A stretch of DNA of 60,522 nt from an uncultured Eubacteriales bacterium (GCA_902776285.1 CACYPK010000019.1:1-60522), one strand, 5' to 3'. Positions 36,147-45,705 are shown, counted from the stretch's first letter. The notes: a model not told the origin generated them from the letters alone. Program-made: numbers and translations.

Positions 36147-36489
36147 TTGCGGTTTTAAGAGGAATAATGGTCCGATTTCGTTGTTGCTCCTCTTATCGGA
36201 CCATTTTTATTGTGAATAGAGGGAGGAAAATGGTCCGATTCCTGAGTATGTCGGTAAAACGGACCAATTTAACGATGATTCAGGGCCGAAAAATGGTCCG
36301 ATTTGGGAGGTGATCATCAAAACGGGCCAATTTTACTGAGAATTGAGGGAGGAAAATGGTCCGATTCCGGAGGTACTCGTCAGAACGGACCAACCTTATG
36401 ATGATATCGGGTCGAAAAGCAGTCCGGTTTCGTAATTGCTTGTGTTCCGGAGGTGCTTGTATTCCTGAGATGCCTGTAAAGCGGACCAA
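36105..36489 (+). repeat. Tandem hairpin array, 63-bp period, TGGTCCG/CGGACCA arms
   Basis: Left arms start at 36105, 36168, 36231, 36294, 36357 and 36420 (the last degraded to CAGTCCG), exactly 63 bases apart. Each unit has an inverted repeat TGGTCCG...CGGACCA (unit 4 CGGGCCA) about 36 bases long, then an A/T-rich linker with TTTTTATTG and GAGGGAGGAAAA. The loops diverge while the arms are kept. Because adjacent linkers are also flanked by complementary arms, hairpins could form in two registers. The open frame inside it is a by-product of 63 being divisible by 3. Confidence 0.85.
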
Positions 36490-36550
36490 CAGGATGTTTC
36501 TGCAAGAATACATCAGTAGGACTTGACCACGGGGGCCTTGAGTGTTATCA

Positions 36551-36591
36551 TTGCTTTATCAATTTAATGCTTTAGTACGCTAAAGCAATAA
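36551..36591 (+). promoter_or_regulatory. Candidate operator before the amino-acid ABC transporter
   Basis: TGCTTTAG (36568-36575), TACG, CTAAAGCA (36580-36587) is a perfect 8-bp inverted repeat, with a further TTGCTTTA at 36551. It lies 20 bases before the start codon and probably overlaps the promoter, so it is a likely repressor site. Confidence 0.5.
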
Positions 36592-36608
36592 AGAAAGGAC
36601 ATAAAAAG

Positions 36609-37430
36609 ATGAAAAAGAGATTAACAGTACTTGTGCTTGCGTTTGCGATGGTCTTCACTATGATGGCTCTCAGTGCCTGCGGCGGCGGCAGCGGCGGCGA
36701 AGAAGAAGCGGCCTTCACATTCAAGCACGGTTATGATAAGGACTTCCCTCCATATTCATATATAGGAGATGACGGTGAGACCACGGGATTCGACGTAGAG
36801 CTGGCTCAGGCTGTATGCGAGCTGAACGGCTGGGCATATGAAGGAGTTCCTATCAACTGGGACGCCAAGGAAGCAGAACTTGAGTCGGGAAGCATCGACT
36901 GCATCTGGTCAGGATTCACAAAGAGCCCTGACAGAGAGCCGAAGTTCGCATGGAGCGAGCCGTATTCAGTAAATACCATCAAGATCATGGTGCTTGAAGG
37001 ATCCGACATCAAGTCGTCGGCTGATCTTGCCGGAAAGAAGGTAGGAGTGCAGGGAAGCACATCCGCGCAGGAGATGCTTGAGACTCCGAACGCTGAGGGC
37101 GGAGCAGAGGATCTGATGAAAACATTTGCCTCCTTCGAAAAGTATGATACATACACAGTCGCTGTAAACGACCTCAAGGCAGGCGCAATCGACGCTATCG
37201 CCATCGATGTTACAACAGGCGACTATCAGATGACGAAGGTTGACGGTCTGGCATATCTTGATGAAGATGTCTGCCAGGAAGTATATGCTATCGGATTCAG
37301 AACAGACGACACAGAGCTCCGCGATCAGGTCAACGACGCGCTCAAGACACTTGCTGAGAACGGCACGATGGATGAGATCGGCAAGAAGTATCCTGAGATC
37401 TATGAGAATCTGTCGATGATCAACAAGTAA
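36609..37430 (+). CDS. Amino-acid ABC transporter substrate-binding lipoprotein
   Basis: 273 residues. A signal peptide ends in the lipobox LSAC with Cys24 as the lipidated residue, followed by a Gly/Ser/Glu linker. The mature part is an SBP_bac_3 domain: PPYSYIGDDGETTGFDVELAQAV, then IDCIWSGFTKSPDREPKFAWSEPY. It binds a polar amino acid outside the membrane. The permease and ATPase follow. A hairpin between this gene and the permease probably allows extra binding protein to be made. Confidence 0.93.
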   Translation: MKKRLTVLVLAFAMVFTMMALSACGGGSGGEEEAAFTFKHGYDKDFPPYSYIGDDGETTGFDVELAQAVCELNGWAYEGVPINWDAKEAELESGSIDCIWSGFTKSPDREPKFAWSEPYSVNTIKIMVLEGSDIKSSADLAGKKVGVQGSTSAQEMLETPNAEGGAEDLMKTFASFEKYDTYTVAVNDLKAGAIDAIAIDVTTGDYQMTKVDGLAYLDEDVCQEVYAIGFRTDDTELRDQVNDALKTLAENGTMDEIGKKYPEIYENLSMINK

Positions 37431-37497
37431 ACTGACCGGACAGCAGGACACTTGGTCAAGCTGAAACTTATAAGAAGATTTTGAATAGAAAACGGCC

Positions 37498-37533
37498 GGT
37501 GCTGCGGGACTGCTCCTGCAGCACTGCTGTTGT
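37498..37533 (+). terminator. Intercistronic hairpin between binding protein and permease
   Basis: GTGCTGC (37499-37505) pairs with GCAGCAC (37518-37524), followed by TGCTGTTGTTTG. It is a partial terminator or mRNA-stabilising hairpin, common after abundant binding-protein genes. Confidence 0.5.
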
Positions 37534-37562
37534 TTGAAAAAAACGGAAACTGGGGATAGATA

Positions 37563-38210
37563 ATGACATTTTCAACAATGCTTTCAACGATGGCCTCGGG
37601 CATGTGGAAGACCTTCCTGATCTTCGCGCTCACGCTCTTAGGTTCACTGCCTCTGGGCATGGTGGTAGCGCTGCTCAGAAGATCCAGATTCTCTCTGGTG
37701 AGCGGCTTTATAAAGGTCTACATATCCATAATGCGCGGTACGCCTCTGATGCTGCAGCTCTTAGTGTGGTATTTCGGGCCGTTTTATCTTTTCGGATGGA
37801 ATATCGGCAACTGGAGATTCCCGGCTATCATACTCGGCTTTGTACTGAACTATGCCGCTTACTTCGCGGAGATATACCGCGGCGGCATCGAGTCGATACC
37901 GGTCGGCCAGTACGAGGCCGCTGAGGTGCTGGGCTACACAAAGACGCAGACCTTCATGAAGATAATCCTGCCGCAGGTGGTGAAGATCATCATGCCGTCT
38001 GTGACAAATGAAGTCATAACGCTGGTAAAGGACACATCGCTCGCGTTTACTCTCGCGTATGCTGAGGTGTTCTCGCTCGCCAAGCAGATATCCGCATCGC
38101 AGTCATCATTCATGCCGTTCCTTATAGCGGGCATCTTCTACTTCGTGGCTAACTACGTGGTGGAGATCGTGATGGCGCGCATTGAGAAATCAATGGATTA
38201 CTACAAGTAG
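37563..38210 (+). CDS. Amino-acid ABC transporter permease
   Basis: 215 residues with about five membrane helices, a His/Glu/Gln-type (HisM) permease. It has the family motif IMRGTPLMLQLLVWYF and the EAA loop EAAEVLGYTKTQTFMKIILPQ that contacts the ATPase. Only one permease is present, so it probably forms a homodimer. Its ATG lies after GGGGATAGATA. Confidence 0.94.
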   Translation: MTFSTMLSTMASGMWKTFLIFALTLLGSLPLGMVVALLRRSRFSLVSGFIKVYISIMRGTPLMLQLLVWYFGPFYLFGWNIGNWRFPAIILGFVLNYAAYFAEIYRGGIESIPVGQYEAAEVLGYTKTQTFMKIILPQVVKIIMPSVTNEVITLVKDTSLAFTLAYAEVFSLAKQISASQSSFMPFLIAGIFYFVANYVVEIVMARIEKSMDYYK

Positions 38211-38222
38211 GAGGGCAGCGTA

Positions 38223-38981
38223 ATGATACTTGAAATGAAAAACATCGAAAAGAGATTCGACGGGCTCGAGGTGCTCAAGGACATAAGCTTTGGCGTCGAC
38301 CATGGTGAGGTCGTGAGCATAATCGGACCATCGGGATCGGGCAAGTCGACGCTGCTCAGATGCGCTACTTTCCTTGAGACCATCGACGGCGGCGAGATCA
38401 TATACATGGGAGAAAAAGCTGCGCACACAGGCGCTGACGGCAGCGCGGTATACGCGGGCCCGCAGGAGATGAAGAAGTTCCGCAAATACTGCGGACTCGT
38501 GTTCCAGCAATTCAATCTCTTTCCGCACTACAGCATACTAAAGAACATAACTGACGCGCCGATACATGTTCAGGGCGTCAGCAAGGCAGAGGCTGAGGAG
38601 AACGCGATGGCCCTGCTCAGAAAGATGGGCATCGAGGACAAGGCGGACGCTTATCCGTATCAGCTGTCGGGCGGACAGCAGCAGAGGGTGGCGATCGCGA
38701 GGGCGATGGCGATGAAGCCTGAGATATTGTTCTTTGACGAGCCGACCTCGGCGCTCGATCCGGAGCTGACCGGCGAAGTACTGAAGGTAATCCGTCAGTT
38801 GGCTGAGGAGAAGATGACCATGGTGGTCGTTACTCACGAGATGCCGTTCGCGAAAGCGGTAAGCAACCGTGTCATATTCATGGACGATGGAGTCATAGTG
38901 GAGCAGGGCGATCCGCGCGATGTGTTCGACGATCCTAAAGAGGACAGGACAAAGCAGTTCCTCAGAGTGTTTGAGAGATAG
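38223..38981 (+). CDS. Amino-acid ABC transporter ATPase (GlnQ/HisP type)
   Basis: 252 residues. Walker A GPSGSGKS at 35-42, Q-loop in [14 protein letters not shown], signature [16 protein letters not shown], Walker [16 protein letters not shown] and H-loop VVVTHEM are all intact. A short insert ([17 protein letters not shown]) after the Walker A region is somewhat unusual. It powers import with the permease at 37563. Preceded by AGGAGGGCAGCGTA. Confidence 0.95.
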   Translation: MILEMKNIEKRFDGLEVLKDISFGVDHGEVVSIIGPSGSGKSTLLRCATFLETIDGGEIIYMGEKAAHTGADGSAVYAGPQEMKKFRKYCGLVFQQFNLFPHYSILKNITDAPIHVQGVSKAEAEENAMALLRKMGIEDKADAYPYQLSGGQQQRVAIARAMAMKPEILFFDEPTSALDPELTGEVLKVIRQLAEEKMTMVVVTHEMPFAKAVSNRVIFMDDGVIVEQGDPRDVFDDPKEDRTKQFLRVFER

Positions 38982-38983
38982 AA

Positions 38984-39928
38984 GTGAAGACAGCATACGG
39001 CAAATACGGAGAAATAGAATACAGGATATTTGATCCGACGGGGAATATAACGGCGCTTGTGGAGACTGAGGTGGATCCGATCGATCAGCCGTCGGTCGCG
39101 GCGGGAGTGATGGGCCTGAATCCGGAAGTGGAGCAGGTCGGATTCGTGACGTTCGCGGCAGGCGGGCAGGATGAGGTGACGGGGGCCGCGGCGGGCGCCG
39201 GAGCGCCCGCGGCTGACGTGCCCGTCAGCCTGCGCATGGCGGGCGGCGAATTCTGCGGAAACGCCACCATGTGCGCCGCGGCCCTCTACATGATGGTCAA
39301 CGGCATGTCCGGTGAGGCGACGGTGAAGGTCAAGGTCTCCGGAACGACAGAACCCCTGGATGTGTGCCTTGTGCGAAGGGACGCGACAGGTTTTGACGCG
39401 TCGGTCACCATGCCGCCTGAGCTGGGCATAGGCGAACTGAAACTGTCCGACAGCGTGCTGCCGGGCAGCGACGCGTTTGAGCTGCCCATAGTAAGGATGG
39501 AGGGCATATCTCATGTGATCGTAGAACCCGATTCGGGCTTCTTTGGGCTGAGGGATGACTCCGCGCTCGCCGAGACCCTTCTGAGGGACTGGTGCGGTGT
39601 GCTCAATGCGGAATGCCTGGGAATGATGTTTATCGGAGACAGTGAGGTCAACGCCGCAAACGGCGAAATAGGATACGCGGACGCCGGTGATCCGGCAAAC
39701 TGCATCCGCCCTCTGACGCCGCTCGTTTACGTACCGGGAGCGGACACGATGTTCTGGGAGAATTCCTGCGCCAGCGGATCCGCGGCAGCGGGCATCTACC
39801 TGGCGGTGAAGGCCGGCAGGCCGGTCGATATCACATTCAGCGAGCCGGCAGGACGTCTCCGCGTAACATCGGATCCGGGCATGCGAAAGACCGTTCTTTA
39901 CGGCTCTGTAATGCTCCGCCTCAATTGA
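38984..39928 (+). CDS. DapF-fold amino-acid epimerase/racemase (CntK-like motif)
   Basis: 314 residues. Two half-site cysteines typical of PLP-independent epimerases are seen: C91 in MAGGEFCGNAT and C262 in ENSCASGSAAAG. The GGEFCGNAT form resembles histidine racemase CntK and relatives more than true DapF, but no metallophore synthesis genes are near. The start is GTG at 38984, two bases after the ABC ATPase stop, so it is probably co-translated with the transporter. The likely substrate is an amino acid handled by that transporter; this is inference. Locally GC-rich (AGAGAPAADV stretch). Confidence 0.8.
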   Translation: MKTAYGKYGEIEYRIFDPTGNITALVETEVDPIDQPSVAAGVMGLNPEVEQVGFVTFAAGGQDEVTGAAAGAGAPAADVPVSLRMAGGEFCGNATMCAAALYMMVNGMSGEATVKVKVSGTTEPLDVCLVRRDATGFDASVTMPPELGIGELKLSDSVLPGSDAFELPIVRMEGISHVIVEPDSGFFGLRDDSALAETLLRDWCGVLNAECLGMMFIGDSEVNAANGEIGYADAGDPANCIRPLTPLVYVPGADTMFWENSCASGSAAAGIYLAVKAGRPVDITFSEPAGRLRVTSDPGMRKTVLYGSVMLRLN

Positions 39929-39954
39929 CATATGAGGCTTTATAATGTTAAAAT
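39925..39954 (+). promoter_or_regulatory. Promoter before the acyl-CoA ligase
   Basis: TTGACA (39925-39930), 18 bases, TAAAAT (39949-39954). The -35 box overlaps the stop codon of the epimerase gene. Confidence 0.6.
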
Positions 39955-39962
39955 ATTTGGCG

Positions 39963-39990
39963 GCCACCGGAGGAAAACAGGTGGCTTTTA
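39963..39990 (+). terminator. Hairpin right after the acyl-CoA ligase promoter
   Basis: GCCACC (39963-39968) pairs with GGTGGC (39980-39985), followed by TTTTACC and then TTTTTTA a few bases on. It would end the upstream operon, or act as an attenuator at the very start of the new transcript. Confidence 0.55.
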
Positions 39991-40022
39991 CCATTTTTTA
40001 TTGATTAAAAGGAAGTGTAGAT

Positions 40023-41909
40023 TTGACTGATTATAATGACATTATCGAGAGGTATAGGGACGTTGACCTTTATGGTCTGACAGAAGAGGAGTATAAGGAA
40101 TTAAAGGCGGCCGAGCTGGCCGACATGCAATCATACGTAGACGGCATCACCGCGAGCACAGTGCCCGAGGTGATGTACCGCATCGGAAGACCGGTCACCG
40201 ATCTCAAGATGATGATGGAGAGCGGCGTCGAAGCGTTCGGCGACAAGGTGCTCTATCACCAGATCATGCCGGGCGATGACCATTTCACGGAGTTCAGCTA
40301 CGGTACGGTCAGAGACGACGTAAGAGGACTCGGAACATCGCTGCTGGCTCTCGGCCTGCGCGGATCCCACATCGGCGTCATCGGCGCAAACTGCTATCAG
40401 TGGGCGGAATCATATTTCGCGATCACGGGCGGAGTCGGAGTGGTAGTTCCGCTCGACAAGGAGCTTTCAAAGAGCGAACTCGAGACACTCTGCAACATGG
40501 GCGAGATCGACGCGGTCATCTGCTGCCAGGACAAGTTCTACGATCTCTTCAAAGGGATCAAGGCTGACGGAAAGACCGGCCTCAGGATGGTCATCGGCGT
40601 CGGCAAAGAGGCGCATGAGGACGAGGCAAATGGCCTGTACTCATGGGACGTTCTCAGAGCGGACGGCAGGGCCAAAGTCGAATCGGGTGACAGAAGCTAC
40701 CTCGACGCAAGAGTCAGGGCCTCCGACATGGTGTCCATCATCTTCACATCGGGCACCACCGGAGTCAGCAAGGGCGTCATGCTCTCGCACCGCAACCTCT
40801 GCACGGATGTGCTGATCGCCCAGACATATCTTGAAGTATGCCCAAGCGACATATTCTTCAGCGTACTTCCGATACATCACACATACGAGTGCACCTGCAC
40901 CATGCTCGAGGGCATCTTCATGGGAGCCTCGATGGCTTTCTGCAGGGGACTCAAATACATAACGAAGGACATGCAGATGGTGCACCCGACATTCCTGCTC
41001 GCGGTGCCTCTCATCTACGAGAAGTTCTACAGCACGATCCAGAAGACCCTCAAGAAGCAGGGTCAGGACAAGCTGGTCAACACGCTGTTCGCCGTGAACC
41101 ACTACACCAGCAAGTTCGGACTGAACATAGCCAAGCCGATCGCCAACAAGATCATGGCGCAGTTCGGCGGCAACATCGATATGTTCATCGCTGGCGGAGC
41201 CAGGGTCGACCCTAAGGTGCTCGCGTTCTTCCGCAGCATGGGCATACCGTGCCTGCAGGGATACGGTCTCACGGAGACATCGCCTATGGTGGCGCTCAAC
41301 CCTGACCAGTGGAAGTACATGCGCAACGAGTCGGCCGGCAAGCTGTTCCAGTTTACCGAGTGCAAGATCATAGACAAGGATGAGGACGGCAACGGTGAGA
41401 TCTGCTTCCGCGGACCTATGGTCATGATGGGATACTACAAGAATCCTGAAGCGACAGCGGCGAGCATGGAGAACGGCTGGTTCCACACAGGAGACATCGG
41501 TTACCTGGACGAGGACAACTACATCTACATAACCGGCCGCAAGAAGAACGTCATCATAGCGGCCAACGGAAAGAACGTCTTCCCTGAAGAGCTCGAGGAG
41601 CTCATCAGCCGCAGCCCTTACGTAGCCGAGTGCATGGTATGGGCGGACGAAGACAATGAAGACAGGATGAAGAGGGGCATATACGTGACTCTGCGTCCTG
41701 ACATGGAGAACGTCAAGGACGCTCTCGGAGATAGAGCTTCCGATGAAGGCGCGGTCATGTCGCTCGTAAGCAGCGAGATCGACAGGCTCAACGCTAACTG
41801 GCCTGACTGGAAGAGAGTCAAGCATATAATCATAAAGAAAGGCGAGTTCAACAAAACGACCGGCATGAAGATAAGAAGGTTCGTAGAGGAGAACAAGCTT
41901 GCCGACTAA
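40023..41909 (+). CDS. AMP-binding acyl-CoA synthetase (long-chain fatty-acid-CoA ligase type)
   Basis: 628 residues, ANL superfamily. Motifs are the P-loop IIFTSGTTGVSKGV, GYGLTETSPMVALN, TGDIGYLDEDNYIYITGRKKNVII and the catalytic Lys near the end in FNKTTGMKIRRF. It activates a carboxylic acid as an acyl-adenylate and transfers it to CoA. Long-chain fatty acid is the usual family call, but the substrate is not fixed by sequence. The start is TTG at 40023 with AAAGGAAGTG upstream. Confidence 0.9.
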   Translation: MTDYNDIIERYRDVDLYGLTEEEYKELKAAELADMQSYVDGITASTVPEVMYRIGRPVTDLKMMMESGVEAFGDKVLYHQIMPGDDHFTEFSYGTVRDDVRGLGTSLLALGLRGSHIGVIGANCYQWAESYFAITGGVGVVVPLDKELSKSELETLCNMGEIDAVICCQDKFYDLFKGIKADGKTGLRMVIGVGKEAHEDEANGLYSWDVLRADGRAKVESGDRSYLDARVRASDMVSIIFTSGTTGVSKGVMLSHRNLCTDVLIAQTYLEVCPSDIFFSVLPIHHTYECTCTMLEGIFMGASMAFCRGLKYITKDMQMVHPTFLLAVPLIYEKFYSTIQKTLKKQGQDKLVNTLFAVNHYTSKFGLNIAKPIANKIMAQFGGNIDMFIAGGARVDPKVLAFFRSMGIPCLQGYGLTETSPMVALNPDQWKYMRNESAGKLFQFTECKIIDKDEDGNGEICFRGPMVMMGYYKNPEATAASMENGWFHTGDIGYLDEDNYIYITGRKKNVIIAANGKNVFPEELEELISRSPYVAECMVWADEDNEDRMKRGIYVTLRPDMENVKDALGDRASDEGAVMSLVSSEIDRLNANWPDWKRVKHIIIKKGEFNKTTGMKIRRFVEENKLAD

Positions 41910-41946
41910 GAGGCAGGCCGCAAGGCACGCCTCAGGGGGTAAAGGA

Positions 41947-43047
41947 ATGAAAAAGAGACCAACTTTGGTAGTTGATCACGACAATCTGCGCTATAACATG
42001 CGTACCGTGACAGGCTGGTGCAGGGACGCCGGCATAGACGTCGCGGGGGTCATCAAGGTGACGACAGGCATGGCGTCGGTCGCGCTCGATTACGAGGAAT
42101 GCGGCGCTAAGTGGATCGCGTCATCCAGACTCGAGCAGCTTCAGAGGGCAAAGGACGCAGGCGTGAAGATACCGCTCCTCATGATAAGAGTCCCGATGAT
42201 CTCCGAGCTCGAAGAGATGATCAAGGTATGCGATTACAGCCTGCAGAGCAGCCTGGATACGCTGAAGGCTCTGGAAGCGGAATGCCTCAAGCAGGACAGG
42301 ACGCACAACGTCATACTGATGGCGGACCTGGGCGATCTCAGAGAGGGCTTCTTCGAAAAGGAAGAGCTTGTGGATGTTGCGGAATATGTCGAGAACAAGC
42401 TCGACGGCATCCATCTGGCAGGCATAGGCACAAACCTCGGTTGCGTCGGTTCGGTAAAGCCGACGGAAGAGAAGATGCTGATGCTGGCCGACTGGGCGGA
42501 GGCCGTAGAAGAGGCGATAGGAAGGCCGCTAGAGATCGTGTCAGGCGGCGCGACATCGAGCCTGATGCCTGTATTTGACGGTGTGATGCCTCCGAAGGTC
42601 AACATGCTGAGGATAGGCGCCGTGACGTTCTGCGGACCGACAGAAGACCTTCGCACCTGCTACGGCAGGACAGAGGTCGACGTCATGAGCGACGAGGCCT
42701 TCATACTTGAGGCGGAGGTCATAGAGACCAATACAAAGCCGACGCACCCGATCGGAGAACTCGGGGTAGACGCTTTCGGCAAGAAGGCGACATACACAGA
42801 CAGAGGCCGCAGGAGACGCGCGATACTGGCGGTGGGCAGAGCCGACTACGGAGACATAGACGACCTGATCCCGCTGACTGAAGGCGCGCAGGTCACGATG
42901 GCGTCCGGCGACCACACCATAGTCGACATAGAAGATTGCAAGGAACAGATCCGCGTGGGCGACGTTATGAGATTCAAGCTCAAGTACTCATCGATACTCA
43001 GGCTCACGGCAAGCGAGAACATCACGATAGAAGAGAAAGGAAGATAG
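41947..43047 (+). CDS. Alanine/ornithine racemase-family PLP enzyme
   Basis: 366 residues. The N-terminal alanine-racemase barrel starts RPTLVVDHDNLRYNMRTV, and the PLP lysine is K37 in VAGVIKVTTG. The family includes ornithine racemase (Orr) and similar single-domain enzymes. GIGTNLGCVGSVKPTEEKM and SGGATSSL supply phosphate-binding loops. I start at the ATG at 41947 with GGGGGTAAAGGA upstream; an in-frame ATG at 41899 overlaps the previous gene by 11 bases. It is the second amino-acid epimerising enzyme within 3 kb. Confidence 0.87.
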   Translation: MKKRPTLVVDHDNLRYNMRTVTGWCRDAGIDVAGVIKVTTGMASVALDYEECGAKWIASSRLEQLQRAKDAGVKIPLLMIRVPMISELEEMIKVCDYSLQSSLDTLKALEAECLKQDRTHNVILMADLGDLREGFFEKEELVDVAEYVENKLDGIHLAGIGTNLGCVGSVKPTEEKMLMLADWAEAVEEAIGRPLEIVSGGATSSLMPVFDGVMPPKVNMLRIGAVTFCGPTEDLRTCYGRTEVDVMSDEAFILEAEVIETNTKPTHPIGELGVDAFGKKATYTDRGRRRRAILAVGRADYGDIDDLIPLTEGAQVTMASGDHTIVDIEDCKEQIRVGDVMRFKLKYSSILRLTASENITIEEKGR

Positions 43048-43049
43048 CA

Positions 43050-43529
43050 ATGGCACCAAACAAGTCCAACGAAATGACCAGGGAAGGTTATGACAACCTG
43101 AACGCCGAACTAGAACATCTTATCACCGTAGTCCGCAAGGAGAACGCGGAGAGACTTAAGGAAGCCATCTCACTCGGAGACATCAGTGAGAATGCTGAGT
43201 ATGACGCTGCCAAGGACGCGCAGGCTGAAACTGAAGAGCGCATCTCCAACATCGAGGAGATACTGCGTACGGCAGTCATCGTAGAGGAGACTGACGAGAG
43301 CGACGATTCGGTCCAGACAGGCCGTACGGTCACTATCCAGGATCTCAACACAAAGGAAAAGAGCACTTATAAGATCGTGGGAACAACAGAGGCAGATCCG
43401 CTGAACGGCAAGCTGTCGAACGCTTCGCTGGTAGGATCGCACCTTCTGGGACTGAAGGCCGGTGACAAGGTCGAATTCGCTGTTCCTGACGGCATTGCCA
43501 AGTACAAGGTCGTGGAGGTCAAGAGGTAA
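43050..43529 (+). CDS. greA: Transcript cleavage factor GreA
   Basis: 159 residues, full length. It has the N-terminal coiled coil with the acidic tip ([17 protein letters not shown], the Asp/Glu pair that inserts into the polymerase secondary channel) and a C-terminal FKBP-like domain. It rescues backtracked polymerase. The start at 43050 follows AAAGGAAGATAGCA. Its stop overlaps lysS (TAATG), the usual greA-lysS pairing. Confidence 0.97.
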   Translation: MAPNKSNEMTREGYDNLNAELEHLITVVRKENAERLKEAISLGDISENAEYDAAKDAQAETEERISNIEEILRTAVIVEETDESDDSVQTGRTVTIQDLNTKEKSTYKIVGTTEADPLNGKLSNASLVGSHLLGLKAGDKVEFAVPDGIAKYKVVEVKR

Positions 43530-45478
43530 TGGCAGACAATAATCAGAACAAGCCTCAGGCGCCTGCCGAGGAGCGCGAGCTCACCGAAAAGGAGATAGGC
43601 GAACAGAGACAGATAAAGAGAAAGAAGCTCGAAGAGCTCCGTGAGATGGGCAGGGACCCGTACCTTGAGGAGACCTTTGACGTGTCCGCGTGGTCGAAAG
43701 ACATCAAGGACAACTTTGAGGCGATGGAAGACCAGGAGGTCAGAGTCGCCGGCCGTATCATGGCGTTCCGCCGCATGGGCAAGGTCGCGTTTGTGGACAT
43801 GCAGGACAAGCAGGGCCGCATCCAGATCTTTGTGGCGCGCGACAACATCGGCCAGGATGAGTACAACATCTTCAAGACCTACGACACGGGCGACATCATC
43901 GGCGTTACGGGCGAGGTCTTCATGACAAAGACCGGCGAGATCAGCGTCAGAGCGCGCGAGGTCAAGCTGCTGTGCAAGTCGCTGCAGGTGCTGCCTAACA
44001 AGTGGCACGGCCTCAAGGACACAGACCTGAGGTACCGCCAGAGATACGTCGACCTCATCATGAACGAGGATGTCAGGGACGTGTTCCTCAAGAGAGCTAA
44101 GATCATCAGCACGATGCGCAAAGTGCTCGAAGAGGATTATGACCTGATCGAGGTAGAGACACCGGTGCTCGGAAACATCGCGGGCGGAGCGGCCGCAAGA
44201 CCGTTCATGACCCACCACAACACCCTCGACATCGACATGACTCTCCGCATCTCGCTGGAGCTGCACCTCAAGAGGCTCATCGTAGGCGGACTCGACGGAG
44301 TATACGAGATCGGCAAGGTCTTCAGGAATGAGGGCATGGACAAGAACCACAGCCCTGAGTTCACATCGATGGAGGCGTACAAGGCGTACGGTAACCTTGA
44401 GACCATGATGGACCTCATGGAACAGGTGACATACAAGTGCGCCATGGCGGTCAACGGCACGCCTATCATAAAGTACGGCGACAAGGAATTCGACGTGACA
44501 CCGCCATGGAACAAGATCGACATGACAGAGGCCGTCATCAAAACTACAGGCATCCCATTCGACAAGATCGACAGCGATGAAGAGGCTATCGAAGCCGCGA
44601 AGAAGTACGGCATGACATTCGAGGATGAATCCGAGTGGACAAGAGGCAAGATCATTGCCGAGATGTTTGAGGACTACTGCGAGGACATCCCGGGATTCCT
44701 GGACGGACCGTGCTTCGTCTGCGGACATCCGGTAGAAGTCTCGCCGCTGGCCAAGAAGGACCCTAAGGACCCTCGCATCACTAGAAGATTCGAGTCATAT
44801 ATCAACGGCTGGGAGATGTCCAACGCGTTCAGCGAGCTGAACGACCCGATCGATCAGTACGAGAGATTCGCCGAGCAGCAGAGACAGCTCGACCTGGGTA
44901 TCGACGACGAGGCCCATCCTATGGATACCGACTTCGTCAACGCTCTGGAAGTCGGCATGCCGCCGACGGGCGGCATCGGCATCGGAGTCGACAGGCTCGT
45001 GATGTTGCTGACCGACAGCGCTACGATCAGAGACGTCCAGCTCTTCCCGACAATGAAGCCGGAAGGTAAAGGTGCAGGTGCCAAAAGGGAGCGCGTAGAG
45101 ATCGATTTCAGCAAGGTAAAAGTAGAGCCGCTCTTCGAAGAAGAGGTCGATTTCGACACCTTCAGCAAGTCGGATTTCAGGGTCGTAAAGATCAAATCCT
45201 GCGAGGAAGTGAAGAAGTCAGACAAGCTTCTGAAGTTCGTTCTTAACGACGGATCGGGTGAAGACAGAGTCATCCTGAGCGGAATCAAGATGTACTACGA
45301 TCCGGCTGAACTCGTTGGAAAGACTGCGATTGCGATCACAAACCTCCCGCCGAGAAAGATGATGGGAGAGTACTCAAACGGCATGCTGATCAGCGCAGTA
45401 AACGAGTATGACGGAGAGGAAATGCTCAACCTCCTGCTCGTAGACGACAGGATCCCGGCAGGCGCGAAGCTGTACTAA
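43529..45478 (+). CDS. lysS: Lysyl-tRNA synthetase with C-terminal tRNA-binding domain
   Basis: 649 residues against about 490-500 for ordinary class II LysRS. An OB anticodon domain comes first ([23 protein letters not shown]). The catalytic core has motif 2 [20 protein letters not shown] and motif 3 [13 protein letters not shown], ending near 520. Residues 527-649 are an added EMAPII/Trbp111-like domain: [43 protein letters not shown] and [10 protein letters not shown]. This module is usually found on MetRS, where it increases tRNA affinity. The core is complete, so the enzyme should charge tRNALys; the effect of the extra domain is inference. Confidence 0.96.
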   Translation: MADNNQNKPQAPAEERELTEKEIGEQRQIKRKKLEELREMGRDPYLEETFDVSAWSKDIKDNFEAMEDQEVRVAGRIMAFRRMGKVAFVDMQDKQGRIQIFVARDNIGQDEYNIFKTYDTGDIIGVTGEVFMTKTGEISVRAREVKLLCKSLQVLPNKWHGLKDTDLRYRQRYVDLIMNEDVRDVFLKRAKIISTMRKVLEEDYDLIEVETPVLGNIAGGAAARPFMTHHNTLDIDMTLRISLELHLKRLIVGGLDGVYEIGKVFRNEGMDKNHSPEFTSMEAYKAYGNLETMMDLMEQVTYKCAMAVNGTPIIKYGDKEFDVTPPWNKIDMTEAVIKTTGIPFDKIDSDEEAIEAAKKYGMTFEDESEWTRGKIIAEMFEDYCEDIPGFLDGPCFVCGHPVEVSPLAKKDPKDPRITRRFESYINGWEMSNAFSELNDPIDQYERFAEQQRQLDLGIDDEAHPMDTDFVNALEVGMPPTGGIGIGVDRLVMLLTDSATIRDVQLFPTMKPEGKGAGAKRERVEIDFSKVKVEPLFEEEVDFDTFSKSDFRVVKIKSCEEVKKSDKLLKFVLNDGSGEDRVILSGIKMYYDPAELVGKTAIAITNLPPRKMMGEYSNGMLISAVNEYDGEEMLNLLLVDDRIPAGAKLY

Positions 45479-45705
45479 AATAGCGATGGGAGAGGGGCTA
45501 ATAAGAGACCATCCGAAGCATCAGAAAACGATCTGAGAAGACATGATCGGGAGCCGATTTACTACCCCATTTCGGCGGTTACTACCCCATTTATACCCCA
45601 TTGCGATAACAAGATATAGAGACTTATGAAAGGGTTAGGGATCTTCATCAAGTTGAGATAACAACTTATGAAGACTTATGACTACCCCACTTAAGTGAAA
45701 AGCCA
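45479..45705. repeat. Spacer after lysS with ACTACCCCATTT and other repeats
   Basis: No gene. TACCCCATT occurs at 45564, 45584 and 45594, and ACTACCCCAC at 45681. GATAACAA...GACTTATGA occurs twice (45605-45629 and 45657-45680). TCTTCATCAAGTTG (45642-45655) and CAACTTATGAAGA (45662-45674) form a near-perfect dyad. The palindrome CACTTAAGTG is at 45688-45697 and recurs at 52342-52351. This looks like the left border of a mobile element. Confidence 0.6.

Noticed and set aside
36104..36313. 69-residue open frame with a 21-residue repeat (MVRF, RTIFI)
   Set aside because: It is the 63-bp hairpin array read in one frame; there is no ribosome binding site and the repeat explains the open frame.
36105..36489. 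CRISPR array
   Set aside because: The period is exact, but the conserved parts are inverted arms with variable loops, linkers resemble one another, and no cas gene is near.
38834..39994. Minus-strand open frame of 386 codons
   Set aside because: Shadow of the ABC ATPase and epimerase genes in GC-rich DNA.
40641..41825. Long minus-strand open frame of 394 codons
   Set aside because: Antisense shadow of the acyl-CoA ligase; no ribosome binding site or recognisable domain.
43367..44728. Long minus-strand open frame of 453 codons
   Set aside because: It lies entirely opposite lysS and greA and is a codon-bias shadow of those genes.
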